From assembly GCA_024663395.1 (NCBI GenBank), contig JANFAH010000008.1, forward strand, positions 1,488,001-1,552,000: a stretch of 64,000 bases of DNA, written 5' to 3'. A model generated the notes under the pieces. The model had not been told where the DNA came from. It was given only the letters and a program-made list of their open reading frames with translations, and did no database searches. The position numbers were made by a program, and so were the translations under genes. The first letter of the stretch is position 1; each line of letters begins with the position of its first letter. The stretch is from Pisolithus tinctorius. Its lineage: Eukaryota > Basidiomycota > Agaricomycetes > Boletales > Pisolithaceae. This document shows, piece after piece, positions 54,626-64,000 of this stretch.

Positions 54626-56689
54626 GAGCCATGTAGTTGATATAAGCTACAGGAATATTAGTAGAGTATAATAACCAGTGTAGACAAGTCTCACCTCAGT
54701 GTACTGGTAGTCAGTCACTGAGGCTATACTAAGTATGAACAATGAAAAGAGAGTACATGATTAGTAAGCAAGTGGCATAGCCACATGACATTTGCACTCC
54801 AACAAGCCAGGCCAACACCAATGCCATGAAAGCTTGCCAAGAAGACTAGAAAATGTCTGAAAATTCAGAGATATTGAGCCAATGGTGTAATGCACACTGT
54901 CTGAGAGAAAATCACAATATCTCTTGGAACCTCCATCAATTTGAATGTATGTGGTATCTACTGAAAGCTATGAATTTGGTGGTTTGAACAAGACCAAAAT
55001 CAGCAAGAATAGTGCAGCCATGCCTGCAGGACATGGGTAATGATAGTAGATTCCTTCCCAAAAAGCCACATTAGTCACAAGAAGTCAAAAATAGTAAAGT
55101 GTTATTTTCCTGATGCAGCCCAGAAACAATACCATTTGGTCCATCCTGGCAATAATGTCATACCAGCCCTCCTGGGCCCAATGCTGTACCATGCATCCTG
55201 GCAACAATACCATGCCTGACATCCTGGGAGCAGGTCCATGTTGTATGTACATATATGGCAGTGGTAACCAAGTTACAGCATAGGTTGTTCCAAATGACAT
55301 AACAAAACCATTGAGTCATGCCAGCCAGTCATCATCATTCAAACATCTAGGTGAACCATGACTCCATTGGCCCTGAGTTCTTGTTGCACCACTGCCTTGG
55401 TATGGCCATTGCCTTAGTGGGTTGGTTTGCTGGTGTCTGGGTCATGAAGTAACAACCACTGCCAGGGTAGCCACCTCTTCCTGGAGATTGCACTACATTG
55501 TGAAGATACAGAATATATTGCTGGATCTAACAAAGTACAAGTACAAAAAAAACATGAATGGATTGCAAAATGTGATGTACATCAATGTTAGTCAACCTCC
55601 ATCCTACCTTCCTGTCCAGGATCTGATCCTACTGTTGGTGGTGGTGGAGTGATAGAGATTGCCAGACCTCCAGCATGTCCATGCACAGGCTTGACATTCA
55701 AAGGAGGGACTTCCAAGCTGGCACCTACCTCAAGTGAAGCTGGGGGGGGGTTGGTGGATGCCTGTCTTGAGCCACTTTAGGATGATTGAACTTCTGCTAC
55801 TCTAGTGGCAGTGCCAGGTTCCACCATTACTGGAGTGTGAGGTACTGGTGTAGGGTTCAAAGTGGTGTGAAAGGGGACCAGCAGATGGTTGAGCATGTCT
55901 GGGGCCAGGAATAGGTGATTCCAGATGGCATCTACCACCTGATGGAGAGAAGCAAGCTTGTTGTGGGTTACTTCTATCTCCTGCCTTGTGTCAGCATTCT
56001 CCTGCTTGAGGATGGTAACCTCTTCCCAATACTCATCACAATAGTATGGCCCATCAGCACTGGTTGTTGTAGTTGGTGATGGAGTGATGGATGGATCTGT
56101 TGCAATGCTTCTCACATGAGACCTTGACTGGGATAGCCATGAGGGAGTAACAATTTCCACCACTCAATAGAAATATCAATTCAACTGTTTAGCTGAAAAT
56201 ATAGGACTGAATAACTTACTGGGGTGGCCAGTCCAGGGGCCAGGAGATGAATGACAGCTTGTAACTTTGGATGGACCAGTGAAGGAAAATAAATTTGAGG
56301 GAGAGTGAGAGGAAGGGTAAAACCTGATAGGGTGAGGAAGTCCAGAGGGGCTTCTATAGCCTGAGCAAAAGATGAAGAGATGTCTGGGGACTTCAATAGC
56401 AGTCTTTGGGCAAGTCTGGCCCAGCTTGAACTTGGTAATCTTGTCTTGGGGTGACATGTCTGTTGTTAAAAAAAAACTAACTATGCCATGACCAAGGTAC
56501 TTCCTAGTGCTGACTAAGCCAAAAAAATGCGAAATTCTAAGTACAATTAGCAGAAAAATACCAAGAATGAAAACAAAGTGAAAACAACAAAACAAAAGAA
56601 TTCCCCTAAATTACATACATTCCCTACACCAGCAGATTGATTTTGGCTTGGTGTGTCAAGTACAGGTTTCTAAGTCTGATGGACCAGAG

Positions 56690-59015
56690 TTAAGGCCAGG
56701 AGTCAGGGGCCAAGTCCAGAGGTCCAGAGTCAAGGCTGGGAGCATGGGAAACTGACTGGTCTTAGAGCACACACAGGGGGAAGCCAGTTTGGGGTTGGAT
56801 CTACCACCCTTGGTCTCAGCTTATGTGCTGTACCCTTATGCAAGCTGGGGAGAGGTCCAGGACAGGGGCTGGGGATAGACTAAGGCTCAGCCTTAGCTAT
56901 TGAGTAGGCTTGGAGGTGTCAAGTACAGGTTTACCCTCAGGTGACTGGGCTTCAAGACTGGGTGACAGGGGCTAAGTCTGGTTGACTAAAGTCAAGGCCA
57001 GTGTGAGTCAAAGTGTGGTTCAGTGGTGGAAACCAACCAAAACCAACACAAAAGACAATAAGAGTGAGTGGTGGTGTGCCTATGTGGGACCTAGATGGTA
57101 GAACCTTTGATTTGGGTGGGTTTTTACAAGCTACAACACTCAAAGATGAGTGCTGAGGGTTGGGGGTGCTCCTGATGAAGAGGGAGCAAGAATGTGATAG
57201 AATGCGATAGGGTAGACTGCTGTCAGCCTACAGAAGGATAGATGATGACTTAATTTGATGCTCTGAGCTGCACTGAGCTCAGGGAGGACTTGGAGCAAAG
57301 TATATTGATGATAGATGATGATAAGCAAAGTGATGATAGTTAGACCCTTAATAAAGTCTCAACTATTGAAGCTGCTGAATGAATTACTGAGAGATGACAA
57401 AATGCAAGCAAGAGGGGCTCTCTGATGTCTTCTTCTGCTTTTTCAGCTATCTAAGTACAGTGATTTATATACTGTACAGGGGCATTGCCTATGGAAAACA
57501 AGGTGCAAATGCTTGGTAAGTGATTGGTAAGTGATAAGTAAGGAATGTAAGCAGTGGGTAATTGTCTTAGAAAGCATTGGTAAGCATTGGTAAGGATAAG
57601 TAAGCCAAAAAGTGAAGAATCAGTAAGCATGGTCAAAAGATTGGTAAGTATTGGCAATAAGTGAGTCAAAGACAGTCAGAATGTCAAAGTATGAGTCAAG
57701 TAATGTCAGGAACTGGGAAAGTGCACTGGAATTGCATTAAGGGGAGGCTGTGCATGTCACATCTCAAAGAGATCGCTTCTGGGCCAAAGTGGGATGACAG
57801 AGAGGCAGTGCTGATCTGATGCCAATATAGTACATCCAAAAGCAGACAGGGTGAGTCAGATGTCAACAGGGGTCAAGCTTTGGGGGTCTGTGGGGTGACA
57901 GGAGCATAGGGGATTGTAACTTTCCCCCCCTAACTGTCCTCTCAGTGAAGCAAATAAAAACTTCATGAATGAGGCTCTGTTGGAAGAGAGGATGAAGGGG
58001 GAGCATCTTCTGCTGTATCTTGCAATAAGGAGGCAAGATGTGCATCATACTTGTCATGGATGTGATCAGGGAGAGTGGAGAACAGTAGATTATACTGTAG
58101 CTGTTGCAATTTTGGAAGAATGATGGATGAGACTGGTATGAAGATGTTGCAGGGAGCAGGGAGGAAGGATCCATATGCTTCTTGGACTGGAGAGACTGAA
58201 ATGACCACATAAGACCTTTCAAAGTGAATGACAGACCTGAGGCAACCAAAGAATGTGCTGTCCAAGCTGGATGGGCTGAGAGGGGGCAGATGAGGATGGG
58301 ATGTACCAGGATGCTTCAGGATGGAGGCTGGTAGGAACTCCTGGTAGATATATGTAGCCATGGTCCCTAGCAAAGGGGACAAGTGAAATGATTGATGTGG
58401 AGGCAGCCATATCAGAAGAATTAGCAAAATGAGTGTCTTTTGGAGGGAGTGTTGTAGAAATGTGTAGAGTGTGCAAATCCTTTCCAATTTTGGAAGGTAG
58501 GATTGTGTGGCTGGGCACTATAAGTGAGTGTGGGAATGGTGTTGGTATCTGCAGAATTGGTGGAGATACATTGAAAACTGGAATGCCATACATGGGCACT
58601 TAAGAATTTATATTGGTGTTTAACTCACTTCCTTCCTTTTTCTTTGGCATTGATGACTCATTCTTGTGCAAGGGATGACTGCCGACATTTCTGGCTGTCC
58701 TTCTTCATATGAGGGCTATGGTCTTCATCTCCATTCATCAGCTGTATCCATGTCCACCTCACCAAACACCTTTGGTGTGTGACACCAGGAGACAGGGGCC
58801 AAGTCTGGTTGGACCAGAGTTAAGGCTGGGAGTGCAGGAACAAGGCCAGTAGTGTGGGAAAGTGACTGGTCTTGGAGCACACACAGGGGGAAGCTGGTCT
58901 GGGGTTGGATCTACCTCCCTTGGTCTCAGCTTATGTGCTGTACCCTTATGCAAGCCAGGGAGAGGTCTGGGACAGGGGCTGGGGATAGCTTAAGGCTCAG
59001 CCTTAGCTATAGAGT
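56690..59015. repeat. Pair of diverged direct repeats (about 56690-56905 and 58790-59015)
   Basis: Around 220 bp each, similar over their length with scattered differences. They may be LTRs of a dead element whose interior is 56.9-58.8 kb; TGTCAAGTACAGG occurs at 56657 and 56916. No reverse transcriptase motif is seen inside. Confidence 0.4.
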
Positions 59016-59082
59016 AGACTCAAGGGGTATTACAGACTTGAGTGTAATACTAAGTTGATATTCTGACTGGAGTGCTATGAAG

Positions 59083-60362
59083 TACAGTGGCTCAAAAAAC
59101 TGACCACATGTTTGGACATTTTCCACTAAAGTCAATAATGCCCCATACTACCTAACCTAGGCCCTAACCTATAAGTGTATGAAACAAAGCCCTTACACTT
59201 GGCTCTCTATTGGTGCAGGGTCAAGGGTTTTGGATAAGGTTTGATCAAATGGCAGCCACTTCAAAATGATGACTCATGTGGTCAGTTTTTTGACTTTATA
59301 TCAATTTACATATCTAGTACTTTGTATGAACTCCTTTGGCCCTAATAACTGCTTCAATCATTCTAGGCATGCTTTCTATTCATATTTGACACCACTCCTC
59401 ATCAATCTTCCCCCACTCCTCCACCACTCTTTCCCACAGTCAGTGAATCCCTGTAGGAGCACTCTCATAACCTGAGGGGCATCTCTTGAGGTGATTCCAA
59501 GTATTTTCAATGGGATTAAGGTCTGGATATTGTGCAGGCCAGTCCAGAAGGTTGATTTCCTGTTCTTCCAACCAACTTCTGGCTCTCCTAGAGGAGTGCT
59601 TGGGGCCATTATCTTGTTGAAAGATAATGTCACCTTCTGGAATTCCAGAATCTTCCAAGATTTGCAGCAGCCCCTGCTCCAAAATGGCCACATACTGTTC
59701 AGCATCCATCCACCTTCCACCTCACTCAAAACCCCTGCTCTATTCCACCTTCTGCAGCCCCATACCATCAGTGAACCACTTCCACACTTGACTGTACCCT
59801 TGACCTCTCCAGCAATTAGCCCTTCACCCTTCTTTTTCCACACATACTCTTGCCCATCTGACCCAGTCCTATGTATTTAGGTCTCATCTGACCATATAAC
59901 TCTCTTCCTGTCCTCCACAGTCCAATTCTGGTACTTGAGAGCAAAGGCTAGCCTTCTCTTCTTGTGTACATTAGAATGCAAGGGCTTCTTTTTCTTGACC
60001 ACAGCCTTCACAGAGGATTCCTTGAGGGTATTTCACACAGTCTGTGGTAGCCAGGAGTATCAATAATAGAATTGATGAATTGAATGGCATGGACAGCATT
60101 TTTGGGCTTGCCAATAATGATTTGCTGAACAATAGCCCTTTTGTTGGTAGGGGTAAGCTTTAATGGATGGCCACCACAAAGCCTAGTCCTCTCTGGCTGT
60201 AGTTTCTGAAGGACCTGGCATACTGTAGACTACCCTAAGCCAGTTTGGGAAGCAATTTTCCTGGAGGAAAGATCAAGAATGGACAGAGATATGTTGCTCT
60301 TTCTTTGAGAAGCAGAGATGGGTTTCATGGTGATGGTGGGGTTTATTTATAATGTCTGACAC
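59083..60362 (-). mobile_element. Dead Tc1-type DNA transposon
   Basis: The left end is TA followed by CAGTGGCTCAAAAAACTGACC. The interior is a minus-strand transposase remnant. The right end reads AATGTCTGACACTG, whose complement starts CAGTG like the left end, and abuts the LTR at 60363, so the right TA is not seen. Confidence 0.75.
59270..60328 (-). pseudogene. Tc1-family transposase remnant
   Basis: Start MKPISASQRKSNIS (ATG 60328), helix-turn-helix DLSSRKIASQTGLG then a TAG stop, HPLKLTPTNKRAIVQQI, VHAIQFINSI. Catalytic part (59440-59709): MDAEQYVAILEQGL, IIFQQDNGPKHSSRRARSWL (second Asp) and DWPAQYPDLNPIENTWNHLKR (third acidic residue), classic for Tc1 DDE transposases. Several stops and frame changes; not functional. 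Confidence 0.85.
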
Positions 60363-61075
60363 TGTCAAGTCCGGGCCTACTCCGACCAACTCCGACGCTA
60401 TATAAGGTCTAGAGAGGGGTTTGGAAGCAAGTCTGACACAGAAGAACAGAACTCTGACTAGCGGAGTGTCGACAGGAACGAAGACCGCCGAGACAAAGGT
60501 GGAGCAGAGTGAGGGTGTTGGGTTTAGCTCATGCACTACCCCCTTGCATGATCTCAGCCCTCGTATTTCAGAGGGAGAGTACAGACAGAGAGTCAGAGAT
60601 AACTCCAACAGGCAGAAGACAGAATCAGAGGGAGTAGGAACTAAGTTGATATTCATACTGAAGAACAGCGGAGTACAGTACATGCTTTTATACTGTTATG
60701 GAGGTACAGTAATCAGAATCGGAACTGACATACGGAGACTCATAAATTTTCAAGTAAAATTTCCTGGACAACGGATGAAGGGTAGACGGAGGACATACGA
60801 ACGGGTAACACAGAACATCCAGAAAAGGAAATAGTCCAGGTGCTGGACCATGCAGTGAGCGTGCTGTGGAGTACCTGACTGCGAAGGTAGTCACATGCCC
60901 CTCAGAGAATGGACCGCTCGGTCCAGTAGGAGAGTAACACAAGTCCGACAGCAGTTGGAGCAGAGATGGTTCGTAAACAGCAGACGTTGGGCGGAGTTGG
61001 TGTGGAGTGAGTGAACGACTGGCGGAGTAGGGTGCAGAGTGTATAGGGACTTATAACGAATGCACGGTCGTGACA
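60363..61075 (-). repeat. LTR of a third LTR-retrotransposon family, lone or truncated
   Basis: 713 bp with TGTCA...TGACA ends. Just outside, the minus strand reads CTAAGGGGGGGGCAC, a polypurine tract, so this is a 3' LTR with element sequence expected rightwards. No pol is found there, only a short remnant up to about 61,130. Confidence 0.65.
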
Positions 61076-61269
61076 GTGCCCCCCCCTTAGGGCCTGAACC
61101 CCTGAAGGCTGCATGTATGGGACGAGATCAACACGAGTTGATCATTTGAAATTATTTTGATGCCTCGAGGATAATGGCTTTAGCCATGGCAGAGCTCTGT
61201 CAGAGTTCGAAGTACTGCTTAAAAACACGTGTTAGGGTACTGAACCTTTGTATCCCATCCCCCATCATC

Positions 61270-61633
61270 ATGTCTTCCCAGCGCCAGAGCAAAACCCCCC
61301 AGCCAACCCCTGGCCACGTCCGTGACTACTCCCAAGTTGCAGATGAAGAACTGGTTGTTCTCACAGACAACCCCACCGACACCGAGTGGGAGAAGTCTGC
61401 AGAGAAGGCATGCCGTCGAGAGGAGACTGAGCGGAGAGAGAGAGAATGTGAGGCAGAGCACAAGGCCAAACACGAGGAGGCCAAGAGGTGGAAGGTGGAG
61501 GAGGAGAGGTTGGAGGCGGAGCGGAGGAAGAGAGCAGAGGAGGAAGAGGAGGCTCGAAGGAAGAAGGCGGCAGAGGAGGAGGCAGAGAGGCAGAGGCAGA
61601 GGCAGAGGGCCTCTGAGGAGAGGGCTCAGGCCA
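61270..61633 (+). pseudogene. Charged coiled-coil protein ORF cut by an LTR
   Basis: ATG TCT TCC CAG at 61270 opens a frame with RDYSQVADEELVVL, then a long Glu/Arg/Lys/Ala-rich heptad region (EAERRKRAEEEEEARRKK), ended artificially at the LTR (TGA inside it). Protein family not recognised; the missing C-terminus may lie beyond the window. An in-frame ATG at 61174 is an alternative start. Confidence 0.55.
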
Positions 61634-62028
61634 TGTGACGAGACCTAAACAACAGGGTTTGTTGTAGGCTCGCACTAAGAACCAACAGAAGAGAGAAAGA
61701 AGAAGGAAGAGGGGACAGCTTAGAAGCAGGCAACTTTAGGACTCGAAGACCCAAATGAACTAGCTTAGAGCTAGTTGGGTGATTGAGCAGCGGTACTTAT
61801 ACTATAGTACATGAGGCAGCAGCGAGGTGTACATGAGGTCCGTGACATCATAGTGATGTCACGATGACACCACAGTGGAGCGGAACATACTAGAAGGGGG
61901 AAGCACGGCAAAGGCGAGGCGAGGTCTAGACCGGAGTCCGGACCGAGACCAAGAGATAAGATAAGATGGATCGATTAGATAAGAGAAAAGAAAAAGAAAA
62001 GGAAAAGAAAAGAGTATGTATCGTAACA
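61634..62028 (-). repeat. 3' LTR of the second element A copy
   Basis: Begins TGTGACGAGACC and ends TATCGTAACA as in the first copy; several substitutions and balanced small indels. Confidence 0.92.
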
Positions 62029-62039
62029 CTATCCCCTCC

Positions 62040-64000
62040 TTAGAAATTGACTTCCAGGCGATTGAAGGTTGGGACAGTGTCAGTGAAGTTCTCCAGGGGT
62101 TTGAAGAGGGACGAGAAGAGGGAGGAGTCCATGCCATGGAGTTTTCGAGGAGCAGAAGGATTGCGAGAATGAAAGTCCCTGACAGCACCAGGGGCAGACT
62201 TCAAGGCGGACTCAGGCTCCCAAGTGCGATCTTCATCATGATACCCCTTCCAGTGGACGAGGTACTCAAGTCTGTTCCTTTTCAGGCGAGAGTCAGCGAC
62301 GTAGTCCACCTCAAACTCCTCATTGCCTTCATGTCCCACCACCGGTCCTGGGTGAGTGACAGTCTGTCCTTCCAAAGGGCCTTTGTATGGTTTGACCTGG
62401 GAAACATTGACAACCGGGTGGATTTTGAGGGTCTTAGGAAGTTTCAACTCTACCGCATTGGGTTTGAGTGAAACAACCCTGTAAGGGCCAATCCACCATT
62501 CTGTGAGTTTCCTGGAAGGGCGGCCAGAGAGAGATATGCGGGAGGTCTCCAGCCAAACCATGTCACCAACCGAGTAGGAAGGGGCGTCAGAACGAGACGT
62601 GTCTGCAGACACCTTCATCCGTTCCACGGCTTTATCCAGAGCTTTCTTTGTGTCCTCCAGAACCTTAGTGAGGTCCACGGCATGATCTGTAGCCGCCTCT
62701 GCCTTGGAAAGGAAGGGTTCCACGCCCATCCTGGGGGTGTAGGAACGGGTAACCGAGAAAGGACTTTTGCCAGTAGACTCCTGTCGTTTGTTATTATAGG
62801 AGAACTGGGCGACCTTAAGCCAAGAAGGCCAGGAACCCTGTCGGTCGTTGACAAAAAGGCAAAGGTACTGCTGCAGGTCCTGGTTGAGACATTCCGTTTG
62901 ACCATCTGTCTGGGGGTGAAAGGCAGTGGAAAGCTTGGGTTTGACCCCAAGCATTTTACAGAGCTCAGCAGTGAACGTGCTAGTAAACTGGGGACCGCGA
63001 TCGGAGATGACAGAGGAAGGGAGGCCATGCTGGGTCCACACATGGTCACGGAAGAGTTCAGCTGTCTGTAACGAGGAAACCTCCTTTGTAGTGGGGGCAA
63101 AGACCACCTCCTTTGAAAACCTGTCTACCACCACCATGACGTTATCGAAACCCTGTGCCTCAGGTAACTCCATGAAGTCAACCGAGATGTCGGTCCAGGG
63201 GCGTTCCGGAACAGGGTTTGGAAGGAGTTTTCCTGCGGGAGGGGTCCTGGAACTCTTAGCCATCTGGCAACGATGACATGCTGAGATGTAGTCTCTAACA
63301 GTGGCTGTCATTCCCGGCCAGACATAGTTATGGGAAACGAGTTCCAGGGTCTTCTTCCAACCAGGGTGTCCTGCGACCGGGATGTTGTGATGTTTTTCAA
63401 GGCAATGCATCCTGACGGCAGGTGGGACATAAACCTTCCCTTGACAGACATACAACCCCTCTGTGAGGACAGAACCTTCTGGTTGTGGTGTTACCGAGGA
63501 GGTGGACTTCAGGGCGATGACAAGGTCAGTGTCCTCCCCCACCACCAAGGTAGCTGCCACTCTGGAGGGATCGAGCAACGTGACTCCTTGACTATCTGAC
63601 CCTTTCGGCTCATGATCCTCTCTTCTAGAAAGGGCATCAGCCTTAGCCATTGAAGACCCGGGCTTGTGCACCAGCTTGTAGTTGAAGCGAGAGAGGTACT
63701 GGGCCCAGCGCGCCTGGCGATGGTCCAGGTTCTGCGCCTTCATGAAATACTGGAGATTTGCATGATCTGTCCAGATTTCAAACTGATAAGGGGTGGCCTC
63801 AAGGTAGTGTCGCCACGTTTCTAGAGCACGAATTATGGCCAGCATCTCTTTATCAAAGACCTGGTAGTTCTGTTCAGGGGGAGACATGGAGTGGGAGTAA
63901 AAGGCGATGGGTCACCAGAGATCGTCATCACATTTTACGGAGAGCACGGCTCCAGTGGCAAAGTCCGAGGCATCAGTTTCCAGGCGAAACTCTTTATCCT
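62040..64000 (-). pseudogene. Pol of the second element A copy, with a nonsense codon
   Basis: Open from 63887 to the stop at 62040 (RNase H end, integrase, chromodomain, all motifs present). TGA at 63912-63914 replaces the CGA (Arg) of copy one in the RNase H region, a C-to-T change at a CpG. Several further missense differences, e.g. TECLNQ for TERLNQ at the integrase Glu motif. Confidence 0.9.

Larger units (their letters stand above)
53695..59082. other. CpG-depleted repeat-derived desert
   Basis: No gene supported. CG dinucleotides are almost absent (by eye about eight in 5.4 kb). Long minus-strand open frames at 57,863-58,599 lack family features and are probably eroded transposon sequence. 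Stretches at about 56,690-56,905 and 58,790-59,015 are direct repeats (shared GGAGCACACACAGGGGGAAG and TATGTGCTGTACCCTTATGC). Confidence 0.6.
61634..64000 (-). mobile_element. Second copy of Ty3 element A, 3' part, continuing past the window
   Basis: The LTR of 395 bp (same length as the first copy) and the pol C-terminal two thirds are nearly collinear with 28903-31290. Left flank GGCCA (61629-61633) would be the target duplication, which cannot be checked here. Confidence 0.93.

Noticed and set aside
57863..58599. Minus-strand ORFs of 126-174 codons in the CpG-poor block
   Set aside because: Low-complexity Ser/Pro/Leu composition, no motif; CpG loss lengthens chance ORFs.
1..64000. CRISPR arrays, tRNA, rRNA, bacterial operons or riboswitches
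   Set aside because: None seen; the sequence is eukaryotic throughout.

Overview
The window comes from a filamentous basidiomycete, most likely an agaricomycete. The genes have many 45-60 nt introns with GT/AG borders and CTAAC/CTNAC branch sites. The families present (DUF6533 membrane protein, LaeA-like methyltransferase, alpha-arrestin, GH38 mannosidase, DM9/vWA protein) and the transposons (Tad-type LINE, Ngaro-like tyrosine-recombinase element, chromodomain Ty3 elements, Tc1) fit that group. A Rhizoctonia/Ceratobasidium-type genome is plausible, but this is inference.

Layout. 0.5-11.6 kb: a minus-strand X-family DNA polymerase gene (POL4/Pol lambda type) split inside a coding exon by a complete 6.6-kb LINE with a 13-bp target duplication. 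13.0-24.2 kb: host gene block with a LaeA-like methyltransferase (+), a small PPxY membrane protein (-), an alpha-arrestin with PPxY motifs (+) and a 28-exon vacuolar-type alpha-mannosidase (+). 24.7-36.0 kb: a Ngaro-like element (gag, RT-RNase H with an intron, tyrosine recombinase) whose recombinase ORF is interrupted by a young, intact Ty3/chromovirus ('element A', 28903-34755). 36.0-43.0 kb: a stretch without a confident gene, then a DM9-vWA fusion gene and a DUF6533 seven-helix-type gene. 43.66-51.90 kb: a second Ty3 chromovirus ('element B') decayed by in-frame stops only, with an extra zinc-knuckle ORF after pol. 51.9-60.4 kb: a sequence almost devoid of CpG, holding a 1.56-kb perfect foldback, degenerate repeats and a dead Tc1 transposase. 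60.4-64.0 kb: a lone LTR, a coiled-coil ORF cut by an LTR, and the 3' part of a second copy of element A.

Recurring themes. Both Ty3 families carry an in-frame -1 slippery heptamer at the gag end, and an 11-nt primer-binding site 2 nt past the 5' LTR that is complementary to the predicted start of their own RNA (Tf1-style self-priming). The host genes show several GC-AG introns and several 9-12 nt microexons placed on conserved catalytic or fold motifs. Exon coordinates were worked out by hand from protein-family continuity and splice consensus, not from RNA data.
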